A stretch of DNA of 11,008 nt, taken from CAZTVF01 sp964616985 (GTDB lineage: Bacteria > Planctomycetota > Phycisphaerae > SM23-33). The stretch covers positions 1 to 11,008 of the forward strand of contig CAZTVF010000149.1 in assembly GCA_964616985.1 (NCBI GenBank). The letters run 5' to 3'. The notes under the pieces were generated by a model that saw only the letters and a list, made by a program, of their open reading frames with translations, made no database searches and was not told the origin of the DNA. A program made the translations under genes and the position numbers. Shown in pieces: positions 1-7,250 of the stretch; position 1 is the first letter of the stretch, and every line of letters begins with the position of its first letter.

Positions 1-38
1 CGCGGCGTGACGTCCTGCTTTCCAAAGCCGACTTGCAT
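1..38 (-). CDS. Start of a neutral/alkaline ceramidase-like protein (partial, cut by window edge)
   Basis: Only the first 12 codons are in the window, reading MQVGFGKQDVTP. This matches the usual opening of the neutral/alkaline non-lysosomal ceramidase N-terminal family (GFGKxDxTPP-like). That family holds true ceramidases, which hydrolyse the N-acyl bond of ceramide, and many uncharacterised bacterial members. An AAGGA ribosome binding site lies 7 bases before the ATG, and the gene starts 22 bases after the stop of the DUF4450-like gene, so it is probably the third gene of the same minus-strand operon. No signal peptide is visible at this start. The family call rests on a short motif, and substrate cannot be inferred. 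Confidence 0.55.
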   Translation of the reverse strand, partial: MQVGFGKQDVTP

Positions 39-60
39 GGTTGAATCCTTGTCTTCGCGT

Positions 61-3000
61 CTACGGCGTACCTGTGTCTTGCACAATGGTAATCCCAAGC
101 AGTCCCGTCAGTACCTCGTTGGCCAGCGTTTCGAAGCGGACGGACTGGATCTCGACCTCCATGCCGAGGTCCAGTTCCTGCAGCACTGCGTGCGTGCCCC
201 TGTCGCCCATGGCCTGCGGGCGTCCGCTCTGGACGTAGGGCTCGCCGGTGCCGTTGCACAGCCAGTCATCGATCGTCTCCGGATTGCTCAGTGCCAGCGC
301 GCGCCGGCTGCCGTCGGCCAGCAGCGCGGTGAGCCTTGCGTTCTCGATGCGGCTCTGCGCCGGGTTGGTAGATGCGACCAGCAGGAAGCATATTCGGCTG
401 CCGCGCAGGGCGACCGGGATATCGACCCAGGCGGGGAACTGGTCGTAAAGCGAGGTGAAGACCGCATCGGGGCCGCTGGCGGGAATGGCAAAGGGCACTC
501 CGGTGTCCGTCACGAAACGGCCGGCCGCGGCGGTCAGCCGCGAGACATCGGGCGTCAGGCGACCCGTCTGATGAACCTCCCAGTAGCTGCGGCCGTTGGG
601 CATTACGGTCCGCGCCTGCCGCTCCGCGGGGTGCCAGTAGAACATCTTAAGCTGCGGCGTGTAGATGTTTTCGTGCAGGTGCTCCAGGCGCTGGTTGCGG
701 AAGGCCGAGAGATCCGCCGGCGCGAAACTGGGCCGGCTGACGGCGACCGGGCGATCGAGCCGGGCGGGCCGCCCCGCGGCCTCCCGCACGTCGACCTCCA
801 CGGGCACCCAGAAACGCACGGACCGGTGAGAGACGAGCGCAAAAAAGGTGTAGACGCCGGTCCGCTCCGGCAACCGAACCGTGCAGGTCGAGCCGCTTGC
901 GCTGAGGGCGGGTGTACCCAGCGCGCGGCCGCTGTCGCGGACTTCGAGAAAGGCCCCGCGATCGAGAGTGATCTTGAATTCGGCGCCGGCTTCGCCACAC
1001 GCAGGCATGCTCGCCTGCGGCAGAGGCTCCGGAGCGTAGGCGATTTCCACGAAGGATCGCGTGCACCGAGGGCCTTCCACCTGGATCCAGGCGCACCCGA
1101 TCCCGGGTTCGACGGAATAGTCGACGGGCCGGCCGTTCAGCGTGACGGCCCGGATCTCCGCGGTCCGGGCCCGCAGTCGAACCACGTGCCTCAGCGGCCC
1201 AGTGGTGGCAATGCTCATCCGTTCCCGCTCGCCGTCCCAGGTGTATTGGTACTCGAGGGGCCTGCAGCGGATCGAGGCACTGGCCCATTCCCGCGGGAAG
1301 GCCGGCTGGAGCGTGACCCGTTCGTCGGGTGCCTGCATGTCCACGCCGAACAGGCCGTCCACCACGGTGCGCACGTAGATCGACGTGAGGTCGCTGAAAT
1401 CGGTGTGCGGCGTGTAGGTGCCGTCGGGATTAATTTTGTACCCGGTCGCGCCCGGCGCCGGCCCGGCGAAGAAGCTGCCGTCGATGGCCCGGCGGAAGGG
1501 CTCGGCCGCTTCCGTCTGCCCGATCCGATACCAGGCCAGAAGCGTATTGACGATCTCAGCCGTGTAAAGCCCGCGGGTACTGTAGAGATTGGGGAGCCAC
1601 TCGGAAGAATACATGATGGCGCCCCCGCGCGGCATGGCTCCGCTCAGGATCTCGAACTTGCGCAGGGCGAAGCGCAGCATGCGGTACGAGTGGAACGGGT
1701 CGCAATACCGCAGATCGATAGGCGTGTAGATGCTGGAGAGGTCGGGCGACTCGTGCAGGCGCCGCAGGCCCACGCTGTCGCGGTACTCCCCGTAGACGCC
1801 CGCGCTTTCCGACCAGAGCGAGCGCTCCATCGCGTCGGCGATGGCGGCTTCGCGCGCCCGGAATACCGCCGGGTCGCGCCCCAGGCGAACCGCGATGTCG
1901 GCCATGGCCTTGTTGGCGCGCCAGTAGTAAGCGGAGGCGATCGTGCCCCCGCCGCCGTTGCACCACTTGTAGTCGGTGTTCCAGGCGTTGAGGAAGTTCT
2001 CGTACAGGCCGTCGAGGGTCTTGAGGTGCTCTTCGCCCCAAGCGAGGTGCCGCGCGATGACATCGAAGCCGCCGTCGCGCATGAAATCGAGGTCGCCGGT
2101 CCATTCCCAGTCATAGAGCACCTGGTCCACCAGCACTTCGTTCATGTTGTATATCGCGTCCCACGGCGGCCACAGCCAAGGCAGATGCCCCGGGATCCGC
2201 CCTTCGGGGCTTTGCTTCGCGAAGAAGGTGCGAGCATCGGTCTGCACGCGGTCGTGCCACCCGGCCACGGTGGCGCCGTAGGTCTTGCGCCAGCCGGCGT
2301 AGACGTCGTGCCAGGCGATGGCGCCATGACGGAAGGTGGGAGCGTTCCACGCGGCGTTCAGCCCCAGTAGCGCGTGCGGCAGGGCGAGATTCAGGTAGGG
2401 GTCCGGCGTGTCGATGACGATCGCCTCCGCCACCGCGCGTTGGTCTGCGACCGCTTGTGCGAACACGTCCGCCGGCGCGGCCAGGAAGGCCCGCACGCCT
2501 TCCGAACCGGGATCGTCGGTGGTGACGATGAAGAACACGTCCGATCCGGCGCATGATCGAACGACAAGCGCGGCGACGGGGCGATTCCCGGCGCGTGACT
2601 GCAGGAGCGCGCCGGGTCCGCTGGCGACGGCGTCGGCATCGGCCGCCACAAACTCCGCCGGCAGGTTCGCCGCCGCGTACAGGATAGGTCCCTCCCCTGA
2701 AAGACGGGCCACGTTGTCGGCGAAGGAGACCCGCGAGCCCTGGCATTCCTGCGGATGAAGGGCGCTGGCGTCGGGGTTCTGGTCGTAGTTGGCGTGCGCC
2801 CGTCCGCCCAGGGCAAGCACCAGAGGGCCCGGCGGCGTGTCTTCGAACCGCACCCGCAACAGCAGCCCCTCAAACGCCACGGCACGAACGGCGTCGACTT
2901 CCAAGGCGTTGGGCCCCTCGCCCAGGCGGTACTGCTGCAGGCCCAGGCAGTGCCGCGTGAGAACCGGTTCGACCTCGGACAGCCAGGGCCCGCCGACGAG

Positions 3001-3234
3001 GCCCAGCTTGACGTTGGCCAGCTTGAGCATGTCCTTGGTCGCCGAGATCTTCATCAATATGAATTCCGACCGGTCCCCAGCCATCGCGATCAACCGGCGG
3101 GGACGCGAGACGGTGCTGTAGAGTGGCCGATTGAACCGGCGAGTGCCGTTGTGGATCTCGATACCGCCGTCAACGGGGCGGTAGGGATAGTGCTGATTCC
3201 CAGCCGGCAATTGCTGTCTTGTTTCGCCGCTCAT
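61..3234 (-). CDS. DUF4450-like protein with six-hairpin glycosidase barrel
   Basis: This 1057-residue protein probably acts on a glycan. Near the N-terminus (about residues 23-39) is GGIEIHNGTRRFNRPLY, which I recognise as the hallmark of DUF4450 proteins, large putative glycoside hydrolases known mainly from Bacteroidetes. A beta-rich N-terminal part (about 1-270) is followed by a helical region (about 280-640) with aromatic, acid-rich motifs typical of an (alpha/alpha)6 barrel: WHDVYAGWRKTYG (308-320), WNTDYKWCNGGGG (418-430), HTDFSDLTSIY (610-620). Beta-sandwich-like sequence fills the C-terminal 400 residues. The first residues are polar with no signal peptide or lipobox, unlike the exported relatives I know, so a cytoplasmic location is inferred. 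The start is 34 bases after the GH29 remnant stop, with AGGA 9 bases upstream. Catalytic residues and substrate are not known to me. Confidence 0.8.
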   Translation of the reverse strand: MSGETRQQLPAGNQHYPYRPVDGGIEIHNGTRRFNRPLYSTVSRPRRLIAMAGDRSEFILMKISATKDMLKLANVKLGLVGGPWLSEVEPVLTRHCLGLQQYRLGEGPNALEVDAVRAVAFEGLLLRVRFEDTPPGPLVLALGGRAHANYDQNPDASALHPQECQGSRVSFADNVARLSGEGPILYAAANLPAEFVAADADAVASGPGALLQSRAGNRPVAALVVRSCAGSDVFFIVTTDDPGSEGVRAFLAAPADVFAQAVADQRAVAEAIVIDTPDPYLNLALPHALLGLNAAWNAPTFRHGAIAWHDVYAGWRKTYGATVAGWHDRVQTDARTFFAKQSPEGRIPGHLPWLWPPWDAIYNMNEVLVDQVLYDWEWTGDLDFMRDGGFDVIARHLAWGEEHLKTLDGLYENFLNAWNTDYKWCNGGGGTIASAYYWRANKAMADIAVRLGRDPAVFRAREAAIADAMERSLWSESAGVYGEYRDSVGLRRLHESPDLSSIYTPIDLRYCDPFHSYRMLRFALRKFEILSGAMPRGGAIMYSSEWLPNLYSTRGLYTAEIVNTLLAWYRIGQTEAAEPFRRAIDGSFFAGPAPGATGYKINPDGTYTPHTDFSDLTSIYVRTVVDGLFGVDMQAPDERVTLQPAFPREWASASIRCRPLEYQYTWDGERERMSIATTGPLRHVVRLRARTAEIRAVTLNGRPVDYSVEPGIGCAWIQVEGPRCTRSFVEIAYAPEPLPQASMPACGEAGAEFKITLDRGAFLEVRDSGRALGTPALSASGSTCTVRLPERTGVYTFFALVSHRSVRFWVPVEVDVREAAGRPARLDRPVAVSRPSFAPADLSAFRNQRLEHLHENIYTPQLKMFYWHPAERQARTVMPNGRSYWEVHQTGRLTPDVSRLTAAAGRFVTDTGVPFAIPASGPDAVFTSLYDQFPAWVDIPVALRGSRICFLLVASTNPAQSRIENARLTALLADGSRRALALSNPETIDDWLCNGTGEPYVQSGRPQAMGDRGTHAVLQELDLGMEVEIQSVRFETLANEVLTGLLGITIVQDTGTP

Positions 3235-3268
3235 CCCGGGGGTTCCTGTCCAGCGGGCTTGGCGTGTT

Positions 3269-3709
3269 TCACGACACGGTGCAAGCCGTCGCTCGCCGCA
3301 GTTGACCGATGCGCCGCAGGGCCGCCTGCTCCTCGGGGTGGATGTCGCCCCACGGGCGCGGGCCCACGTTCAGCCAGAAGAAGTCCGCCCCCTTGGCCTG
3401 GGCGCGCTGCATGGACGACGGGATCGTCTCAGCAGTCTTGACCGAGTGCGTCCGCGGCGCATAGGCCCAGCCCGTGTTCAGGTTCCACCACACGGCCCGA
3501 GGCTTGGGGTGGAAGCGGTCGGCGATTTTCGCGTCCTCCTCCAGTGGGATCCGCTCACGGTTCATCACCCACGCGTGCCGTCCCAGCACTGAGTACAGCC
3601 CCCAGTGGATGAACATCCCGAAGTGTGCGTCCTTCCGCCAGCATATGCGCTTTTCGCGAGTGGCATCGGCGCCCTCGAAGTACTCCTGCTCAAACGGAAG
3701 CTTGCACAT
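3269..3709 (-). pseudogene. Alpha-L-fucosidase (GH29) remnant with the catalytic centre deleted in frame
   Basis: The 146-residue frame joins the two ends of a GH29 fucosidase. Residues 1-70 hold the family N-terminus, including FGMFIHWGLYSVLGRHAWVMN (30-50), followed by a segment ending FHPKP. Residues 72-136 match the end of the catalytic domain: WWNLNTGWAYAP, then ADFFWLNVGPRPWGDIHPEEQ, then LRRIG. A full GH29 domain is about 330-450 residues, so some 250 or more central residues are missing, including the strand that carries the aspartate nucleophile. The join falls near 3494-3502 and keeps the frame. The tail after IGQ (LRRATACTVS) does not look native. An AGGAG lies 6 bases before the ATG. 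It leads the minus-strand operon. It cannot be an active fucosidase; whether the peptide has another use is unknown. Confidence 0.8.
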
Positions 3710-3818
3710 GCTCGGCTCCTGTCATTGATGGACGACATGTGAATGTCAATCGCAGCGGCGGCCACTTCCGGCCTGCCGCCAGCGCCAGGGTGGTACTCGA
3801 ACCCCCTGCGCCATGCAA

Positions 3819-3851
3819 CTGTTTTCGGGCGAGACTCTCCGCCCGAAACAG
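3819..3851. repeat. 33-base near-perfect palindrome between divergent operons
   Basis: CTGTTTTCGGGCG (3819-3831) faces CGCCCGAAACAG (3840-3851). The inner bases GAGA-C-TCTC extend the pairing, so the two 16-base arms pair almost throughout, with one bulged base on each side. No T-tract follows on either strand, so it is not a standard intrinsic terminator. It lies about 110 bases upstream of the GH29 start and 510 bases upstream of the oxidoreductase start. A dimeric regulator operator or a leader RNA hairpin are both possible. Confidence 0.6.
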
Positions 3852-4188
3852 CACCAGTACCATCTTTGCTCGGGCTCGGGGATCCGGTTCTTATGGACTT
3901 TTGAGTCGCTAATGCTATGCCGCGACTGCCAAAACTATCGAGGTTCCAGGGCCCCAAACGGCATCACCCCGTTACTTCGGACATTGAGAAACCAATACGT
4001 CGGCAGTTGCGTGTCGCCTGGAGGCGTTCGCGTGGAGCCACGGCGGCGACGCTGTGCACGCGTGCCGCACCGCCCGACAGGCCAGCTTGCGATGCCGCAT
4101 CCATTGGTCGACAGGTTCGCGCTGCGACAGTCTCATCCCTCTGTCGCATATGTCCGGCCGATCTCGTCACCGCACGAGAAGTTTCGCC

Positions 4189-4347
4189 ATGCTCCCCGAG
4201 AATCCGCCGCCAGTCTCGTCGCATCGTAACCACCGGTATCTCGAATCGGTTCTTGACTCGTTGTACGTCTTCTCGGATGCTCTCGGCGCACGGGCGGAGG
4301 ACGTGGTCTGGCCTTGGCGGGCTGGCAGTCTCCGGCTAGGCGAGTAG
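4189..4347 (+). pseudogene. Possible short C-terminal gene remnant (unrecognised)
   Basis: A 52-codon frame starts at an ATG with a weak AGAAG upstream and ends 16 bases before the oxidoreductase start. Its last 40 residues (HRYLESVLDSLYVFSDALGA, then RAEDVVWPWRAGSLRLGE) have the helix-like, low-serine/arginine composition of real protein, whereas the same frame upstream of the ATG is arginine/serine-rich and shadow-like. It could be the tail of a deleted gene that once preceded the oxidoreductase, a small real gene, or chance. I do not recognise a family. Confidence 0.25.
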
Positions 4348-4363
4348 ACCGAAAGGAATCCCT

Positions 4364-5617
4364 ATGGGCATCAGCATCGGACTGGTTGGACTGGGCTCGT
4401 TCGGGAGCTGCTTCGCACCGTTGTTCAAGAATCATCCCCTGGTGGAGCGCATCGGGCTGTGCGACCGCGAGCCGTCGCTGCTGGCGAAGTTCGCGGGCGA
4501 TCCGTTCTACGCGGACAAGCTGAACCAGCGAGACTGCTACGACTCGCTGGACGCCATCTGCCAGGCAGACTTCGACGCCCTGGTGATCATCACCCAGCCG
4601 TGGCTGCACGCCCCGCAGTGCATCCAGGCGATGGAGAGCGGCAAGCACGTGTACAGTGCCGTGCCCATCATCTCGATCCCCGACGACACGGAGATCCTCG
4701 ACTGGTGTGACAAGCTGGTCGCGACGGTCCGGCGGACCGGGCAGCGGTACATGCTGGGCGAGACAACGTACTATCATCCGCAATCGATGTACTGTCGGCG
4801 GCGGACGCGGGAGGGGGCCTTTGGCGACTTCGTCTACGCCGAGGGCGAGTACATGCACGACGTGGACGCCCACTGCAACCTGCGCCAGGTGCAGCAGTCG
4901 CGGACGAGCAGCTTGTCGGGCAAGGAGTGGATCCCCATCCGCGACGCTTACCGCGCGCGAGGCGCGCTGGGAGGCCCGATGCACTACCCGACGCACTCAA
5001 CCAGCGGGCCGGTGTGCGTCATGAACGCGCATGCTGTAAAGGTCACCGCCTACGGCTACCGCAACCGCGAAAACGACCCGTTTTTCGATAGCTACGCCTT
5101 CAGCAACGAGATGGCCCTGTTCAAGATGAGCAACGGCTCGGCCGTGCGTATCCTCGAGATGCGCGAGACGCCCGGGACGGCGGGGCACGATTCCGAGACG
5201 TTCCGCATCTTCGGGACGCACGGGGCGTTCTCGGAGAACCGCTGGTTCGGGATCGAGCGCCCGAAGCTGCCGAACCCGGACCTTGCCAACCTGCCCAAAC
5301 CGACTGCCACGCCGTTGAAACCGGCCGAGATGTTCGACCCGCTTCCGCCGGAGGTGCAACTGGCCTTCAAGCGGGTCATGCACCGCGACGTCGACGAGGC
5401 CAAACTCCTGAGCATAGACTTTCAGCCGCAAGGGCACGGAGGGTCGCACCCGTACCTGGTGCATGAGTTCGTGGACGCCGTCGCCCACGACCGTCAGCCG
5501 GCCATCAATGTCTGGGAGGCGGTTCGCTACATGGCCATGGGCGTCGCCGCCCACCAATCAGCCCTGAAGGACGGCGAAACACTCGACGTGCCCGATTGGG
5601 GCGATGCCCCGGAGTGA
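4364..5617 (+). CDS. Gfo/Idh/MocA family oxidoreductase
   Basis: A 417-residue NAD(P)-dependent sugar or inositol dehydrogenase-like protein, presumably cytoplasmic. The Rossmann nucleotide-binding turn is GLGSFG (9-14), and D34 in CDRE (33-36) is placed to bind the adenosine ribose. The segment GKHVYSAVP (93-101) aligns with the family GKHVxxEKP motif, but the glutamate and catalytic-site lysine are replaced by Ala99 and Val100. LGGPMHYPTHSTSGP (202-216) corresponds to the substrate-site motif, with H211 at the usual histidine position. The C-terminal alpha/beta domain ends in the typical VHEFVDAV...INVWEAVRYMAMG pattern. AAAGGA lies 7-8 bases before the ATG. It is the first gene of the plus-strand operon, followed after 4 bases by the UroD-like fragment. 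Substrate cannot be read from sequence; a carbohydrate derivative is the likely class. Confidence 0.92.
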   Translation: MGISIGLVGLGSFGSCFAPLFKNHPLVERIGLCDREPSLLAKFAGDPFYADKLNQRDCYDSLDAICQADFDALVIITQPWLHAPQCIQAMESGKHVYSAVPIISIPDDTEILDWCDKLVATVRRTGQRYMLGETTYYHPQSMYCRRRTREGAFGDFVYAEGEYMHDVDAHCNLRQVQQSRTSSLSGKEWIPIRDAYRARGALGGPMHYPTHSTSGPVCVMNAHAVKVTAYGYRNRENDPFFDSYAFSNEMALFKMSNGSAVRILEMRETPGTAGHDSETFRIFGTHGAFSENRWFGIERPKLPNPDLANLPKPTATPLKPAEMFDPLPPEVQLAFKRVMHRDVDEAKLLSIDFQPQGHGGSHPYLVHEFVDAVAHDRQPAINVWEAVRYMAMGVAAHQSALKDGETLDVPDWGDAPE

Positions 5618-5621
5618 GCCC

Positions 5622-6089
5622 ATGCCCGACAAGCTGAACGAACGCGAGCGATTTGGGGTCGTTGCGCGGGACCAACAGCCCGACTACGTGTCCCTTTTCG
5701 GCTTTCCGGGCGCAGCCGGCATGAGCGGCGGTTGCCTGCGCACCACGCACGAGCGGCTGGTGGCAACAGGCATGCCTCCGCACGTGGGCGGTTGCGTAAC
5801 CAACTGGCGGCCCCGCGACGTCGAGAGCTGGTACCCCTACTGGGGCACGACCGGACCGATCTACCCCAACTTCTCGCTGGCTTGGGGCGCTGAGGGGATC
5901 AAGAGCACCCGACGTGAGGAGGGCGGCTATGTGTTTCTCACGGGGATGGGCACGTTCACGCCGGGTCTCAGCGTCGATGCCCTCATGGTCGGATCAGGAG
6001 CCGCCTTTACCGGCATTTGCCTGGCCTGGCATCTCGGCCACATCAGGGGCGGGTTCGACAATCCTCCACCTCCGGAAGACAACCCATGA
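5622..6089 (+). pseudogene. Truncated UroD/MtaA-like protein with an unrecognised tail
   Basis: The 155-residue frame starts LNERERFGVVARDQQPDYVSL, the usual opening of uroporphyrinogen-decarboxylase-like (UroD/MtaA) proteins common next to Gfo/Idh/MocA genes. The resemblance continues through FGFPGAAGMSGG and WYPYWGTTGPIYPNFSLAWG to about residue 100. A full member is about 340-400 residues. After EEGGYVF the sequence turns into a glycine/hydrophobic tail (SVDALMVGSGAAFTGICLAW, then GGFDNPPPPEDNP) that I cannot place in the family, so the gene is probably an internal deletion or fusion. The start at 5622 is chosen because GGAG at 5611-5614 sits 7 bases upstream and the homology begins there; an in-frame ATG at 5604 has neither. 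Its stop overlaps the permease ATG as ATGA, so translation would be coupled. Confidence 0.5.
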
Positions 6090-6973
6090 AGGGACCCCTT
6101 TCCCAGGAAATGCGAGGAGTCGTGTGGATGACATCATCCGCCGTGCTGTTCAGCCTCATGGCCGTGCTGGCCCGCATCGCCAACAATGCGCAGGGGGTGG
6201 GGGCATGGAAGACTGCGGAGTTTCGCTTCATCATCGGTATCCTCGTTGTGCTGGCCATCTCAGCCTGGCAGCGTGAGCGCCTGCGGTTCGTAAACCGCTC
6301 CTGGCTGGCCAGCCGCGGGTTTTTCGGTGGGGCAGCGGTCTGCATCTTTTTCTATGCGATCTCAGCCATTGGCCTTGCCAAAGCCACGATCTTTACCTAC
6401 ACGTACCCGATCTGGGCCGGACTGCTGGCCCCCTTGATCCTGAAGGACCGGATTACCCTGGGGGTCTGGATAGCCATGCTCGTGGCCTTTATCGGGCTCT
6501 ATCTCATCATCGTGCCGCCGGAGGGGCTGGGGGCGATCTCGTGGTTCGATCTCCTGGCGATCGGCGGCGGACTCATGTCGGGCTGGGCGATCCTGTCCCT
6601 CAAAAAGCTCCACGAGACCGACAGCTCGCGCACAATCTTCTTCTCCCAGTGCTTCTTCGGCCTCATTCTCGTAGCCGTTCCGGCCCAGAGCGGGGGCTAC
6701 TCCTTTCCCGTCAGCACATGGCTCATCCTGCTGGGCGTGGGTCTCCTGGCGGCCTTCGCTCAACTGCAGATGACCTATGCCTACAAGTTTATCGGCGCCA
6801 TCGAGGGCTCGCTCCTGAGTATGCTCACCCCGGTGATGAATGTCATCTTCGGGGTCGCCATCTTCCACGAGCCGCTCAGTCCGCGAGCCATGCTCGGCTG
6901 CGCCATCGTACTGGTCTGCTGTGCCTATGCCGCCATTCCGCAGACGACTCAAGAGGGCGTCTCCGACGGGTGA
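6086..6973 (+). CDS. EamA/DMT-family permease
   Basis: A 295-residue inner-membrane protein of the drug/metabolite transporter superfamily with two EamA repeats and about ten hydrophobic segments. The first repeat begins with VVWMTSSAVLFSLMAVLARI (12-31) and continues through SAIGLAKATIFTYTYPIWAG (93-112) and IAMLVAFIGLYLIIVPPEG. The second begins near WFDLLAIGGGLMSGWAILSL (153-172) and ends with AIEGSLLSMLTPVMNVIFGV (238-257), FHEPLSPRAMLG and a final helix. The pattern YTYPIW...FHEPL is characteristic. The start at 6086 is preferred over an in-frame ATG at 6017 because it gives the conserved length, has GGAAG upstream and overlaps the preceding stop as ATGA. Operon position suggests transport of a substrate or product of the oxidoreductase pathway; the transported compound is unknown. 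Confidence 0.92.
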   Translation: MKGPLSQEMRGVVWMTSSAVLFSLMAVLARIANNAQGVGAWKTAEFRFIIGILVVLAISAWQRERLRFVNRSWLASRGFFGGAAVCIFFYAISAIGLAKATIFTYTYPIWAGLLAPLILKDRITLGVWIAMLVAFIGLYLIIVPPEGLGAISWFDLLAIGGGLMSGWAILSLKKLHETDSSRTIFFSQCFFGLILVAVPAQSGGYSFPVSTWLILLGVGLLAAFAQLQMTYAYKFIGAIEGSLLSMLTPVMNVIFGVAIFHEPLSPRAMLGCAIVLVCCAYAAIPQTTQEGVSDG

Positions 6974-7165
6974 GCTTCTCTGTCAAATCCACTTCGTCTG
7001 AGCACACCTTGGGGGAACTGACTCCCTGCCGTCGATGCGATATAGAGCGCGTATGAATAACTGGTAAGTGGTGCAGACCAGTCCGCGCAAAGAGAATGGA
7101 TGGCAGTAAACGTGCGAATAGGCGAAATCCCGCCGTCGCATCAGAGTCCTTATCCAATGGCTGTT

Positions 7166-7247
7166 CCCGGTATCATTCATATTGTCGCAGTCCCATATCG
7201 GATGCTCAGATTCCAGGGCAAAAAGGCAGAGTATGCCTGATACCGGG
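7166..7247. repeat. Widely spaced 10-bp inverted repeat downstream of converging genes
   Basis: CCCGGTATCA (7166-7175) is perfectly complementary to TGATACCGGG (7238-7247) across 62 bases. It lies in the 277-base gap between the permease and the ATPase, which converge here. The intervening DNA contains the ATPase terminator hairpin and no convincing gene. Its role is unknown; it may help fold the 3' ends of both transcripts or mark an old insertion. Confidence 0.45.
7220..7238 (-). terminator. Intrinsic terminator of the AAA_14/DUF4143 gene
   Basis: On the minus strand, AGGCA-TACTC-TGCCT forms a 5-bp stem followed directly by a T-run, 13 bases past the ATPase stop. The stem is short, so efficiency may be modest. 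A 13-base palindrome GGTTCT-C-AGAACC (7246-7258) spans the stop codon just before it. Confidence 0.5.
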
Positions 7248-7250
7248 TTC

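Larger units (their letters stand above)
3710..4363. other. Divergent intergenic region (654 bases)
   Basis: This stretch separates the minus-strand GH29 operon from the plus-strand oxidoreductase operon and should hold both promoters. Open frames here are short and low in protein-like character, apart from a possible remnant at 4189-4347. Visible structures are a 33-base near-perfect palindrome (3819-3851) and a small GACAT-GTGA-ATGTC inverted repeat (3734-3747) 25 bases upstream of the GH29 start. I see no convincing sigma-70 promoter pair: TTGACT at 4253-4258 has no good -10, and a minus-strand TTGACA at 3744-3749 would place transcription start inside the ribosome binding site. Confidence 0.6.

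Noticed and set aside
7..2370. A 787-codon open frame on the plus strand
   Set aside because: It lies wholly antisense to the DUF4450-like gene, is rich in Arg, Gly, Pro and Ala with no motif, and is a shadow frame produced by GC-rich codon use.
3722..3749. Possible minus-strand promoter with TTGACA before the GH29 remnant
   Set aside because: The -10 match is poor and transcription would start within the ribosome binding site.
4253..4281. Possible promoter for the plus-strand operon beginning TTGACT
   Set aside because: No acceptable -10 hexamer lies 16-18 bases downstream (GATGCT is a poor match).
4133..4996. A 287-codon minus-strand frame over the oxidoreductase start
   Set aside because: It is antisense to a well-supported Rossmann protein, has arginine-rich composition and no ribosome binding site or motif.
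7060..7082. ACTGGT/ACCAGT inverted repeat after the permease, considered as its terminator
   Set aside because: A 6-bp stem with an 11-base loop and no T-tract is too weak to call.
6983..7180. Short minus-strand frames in the permease-ATPase gap
   Set aside because: No ribosome binding site and no recognisable protein pattern; likely non-coding.
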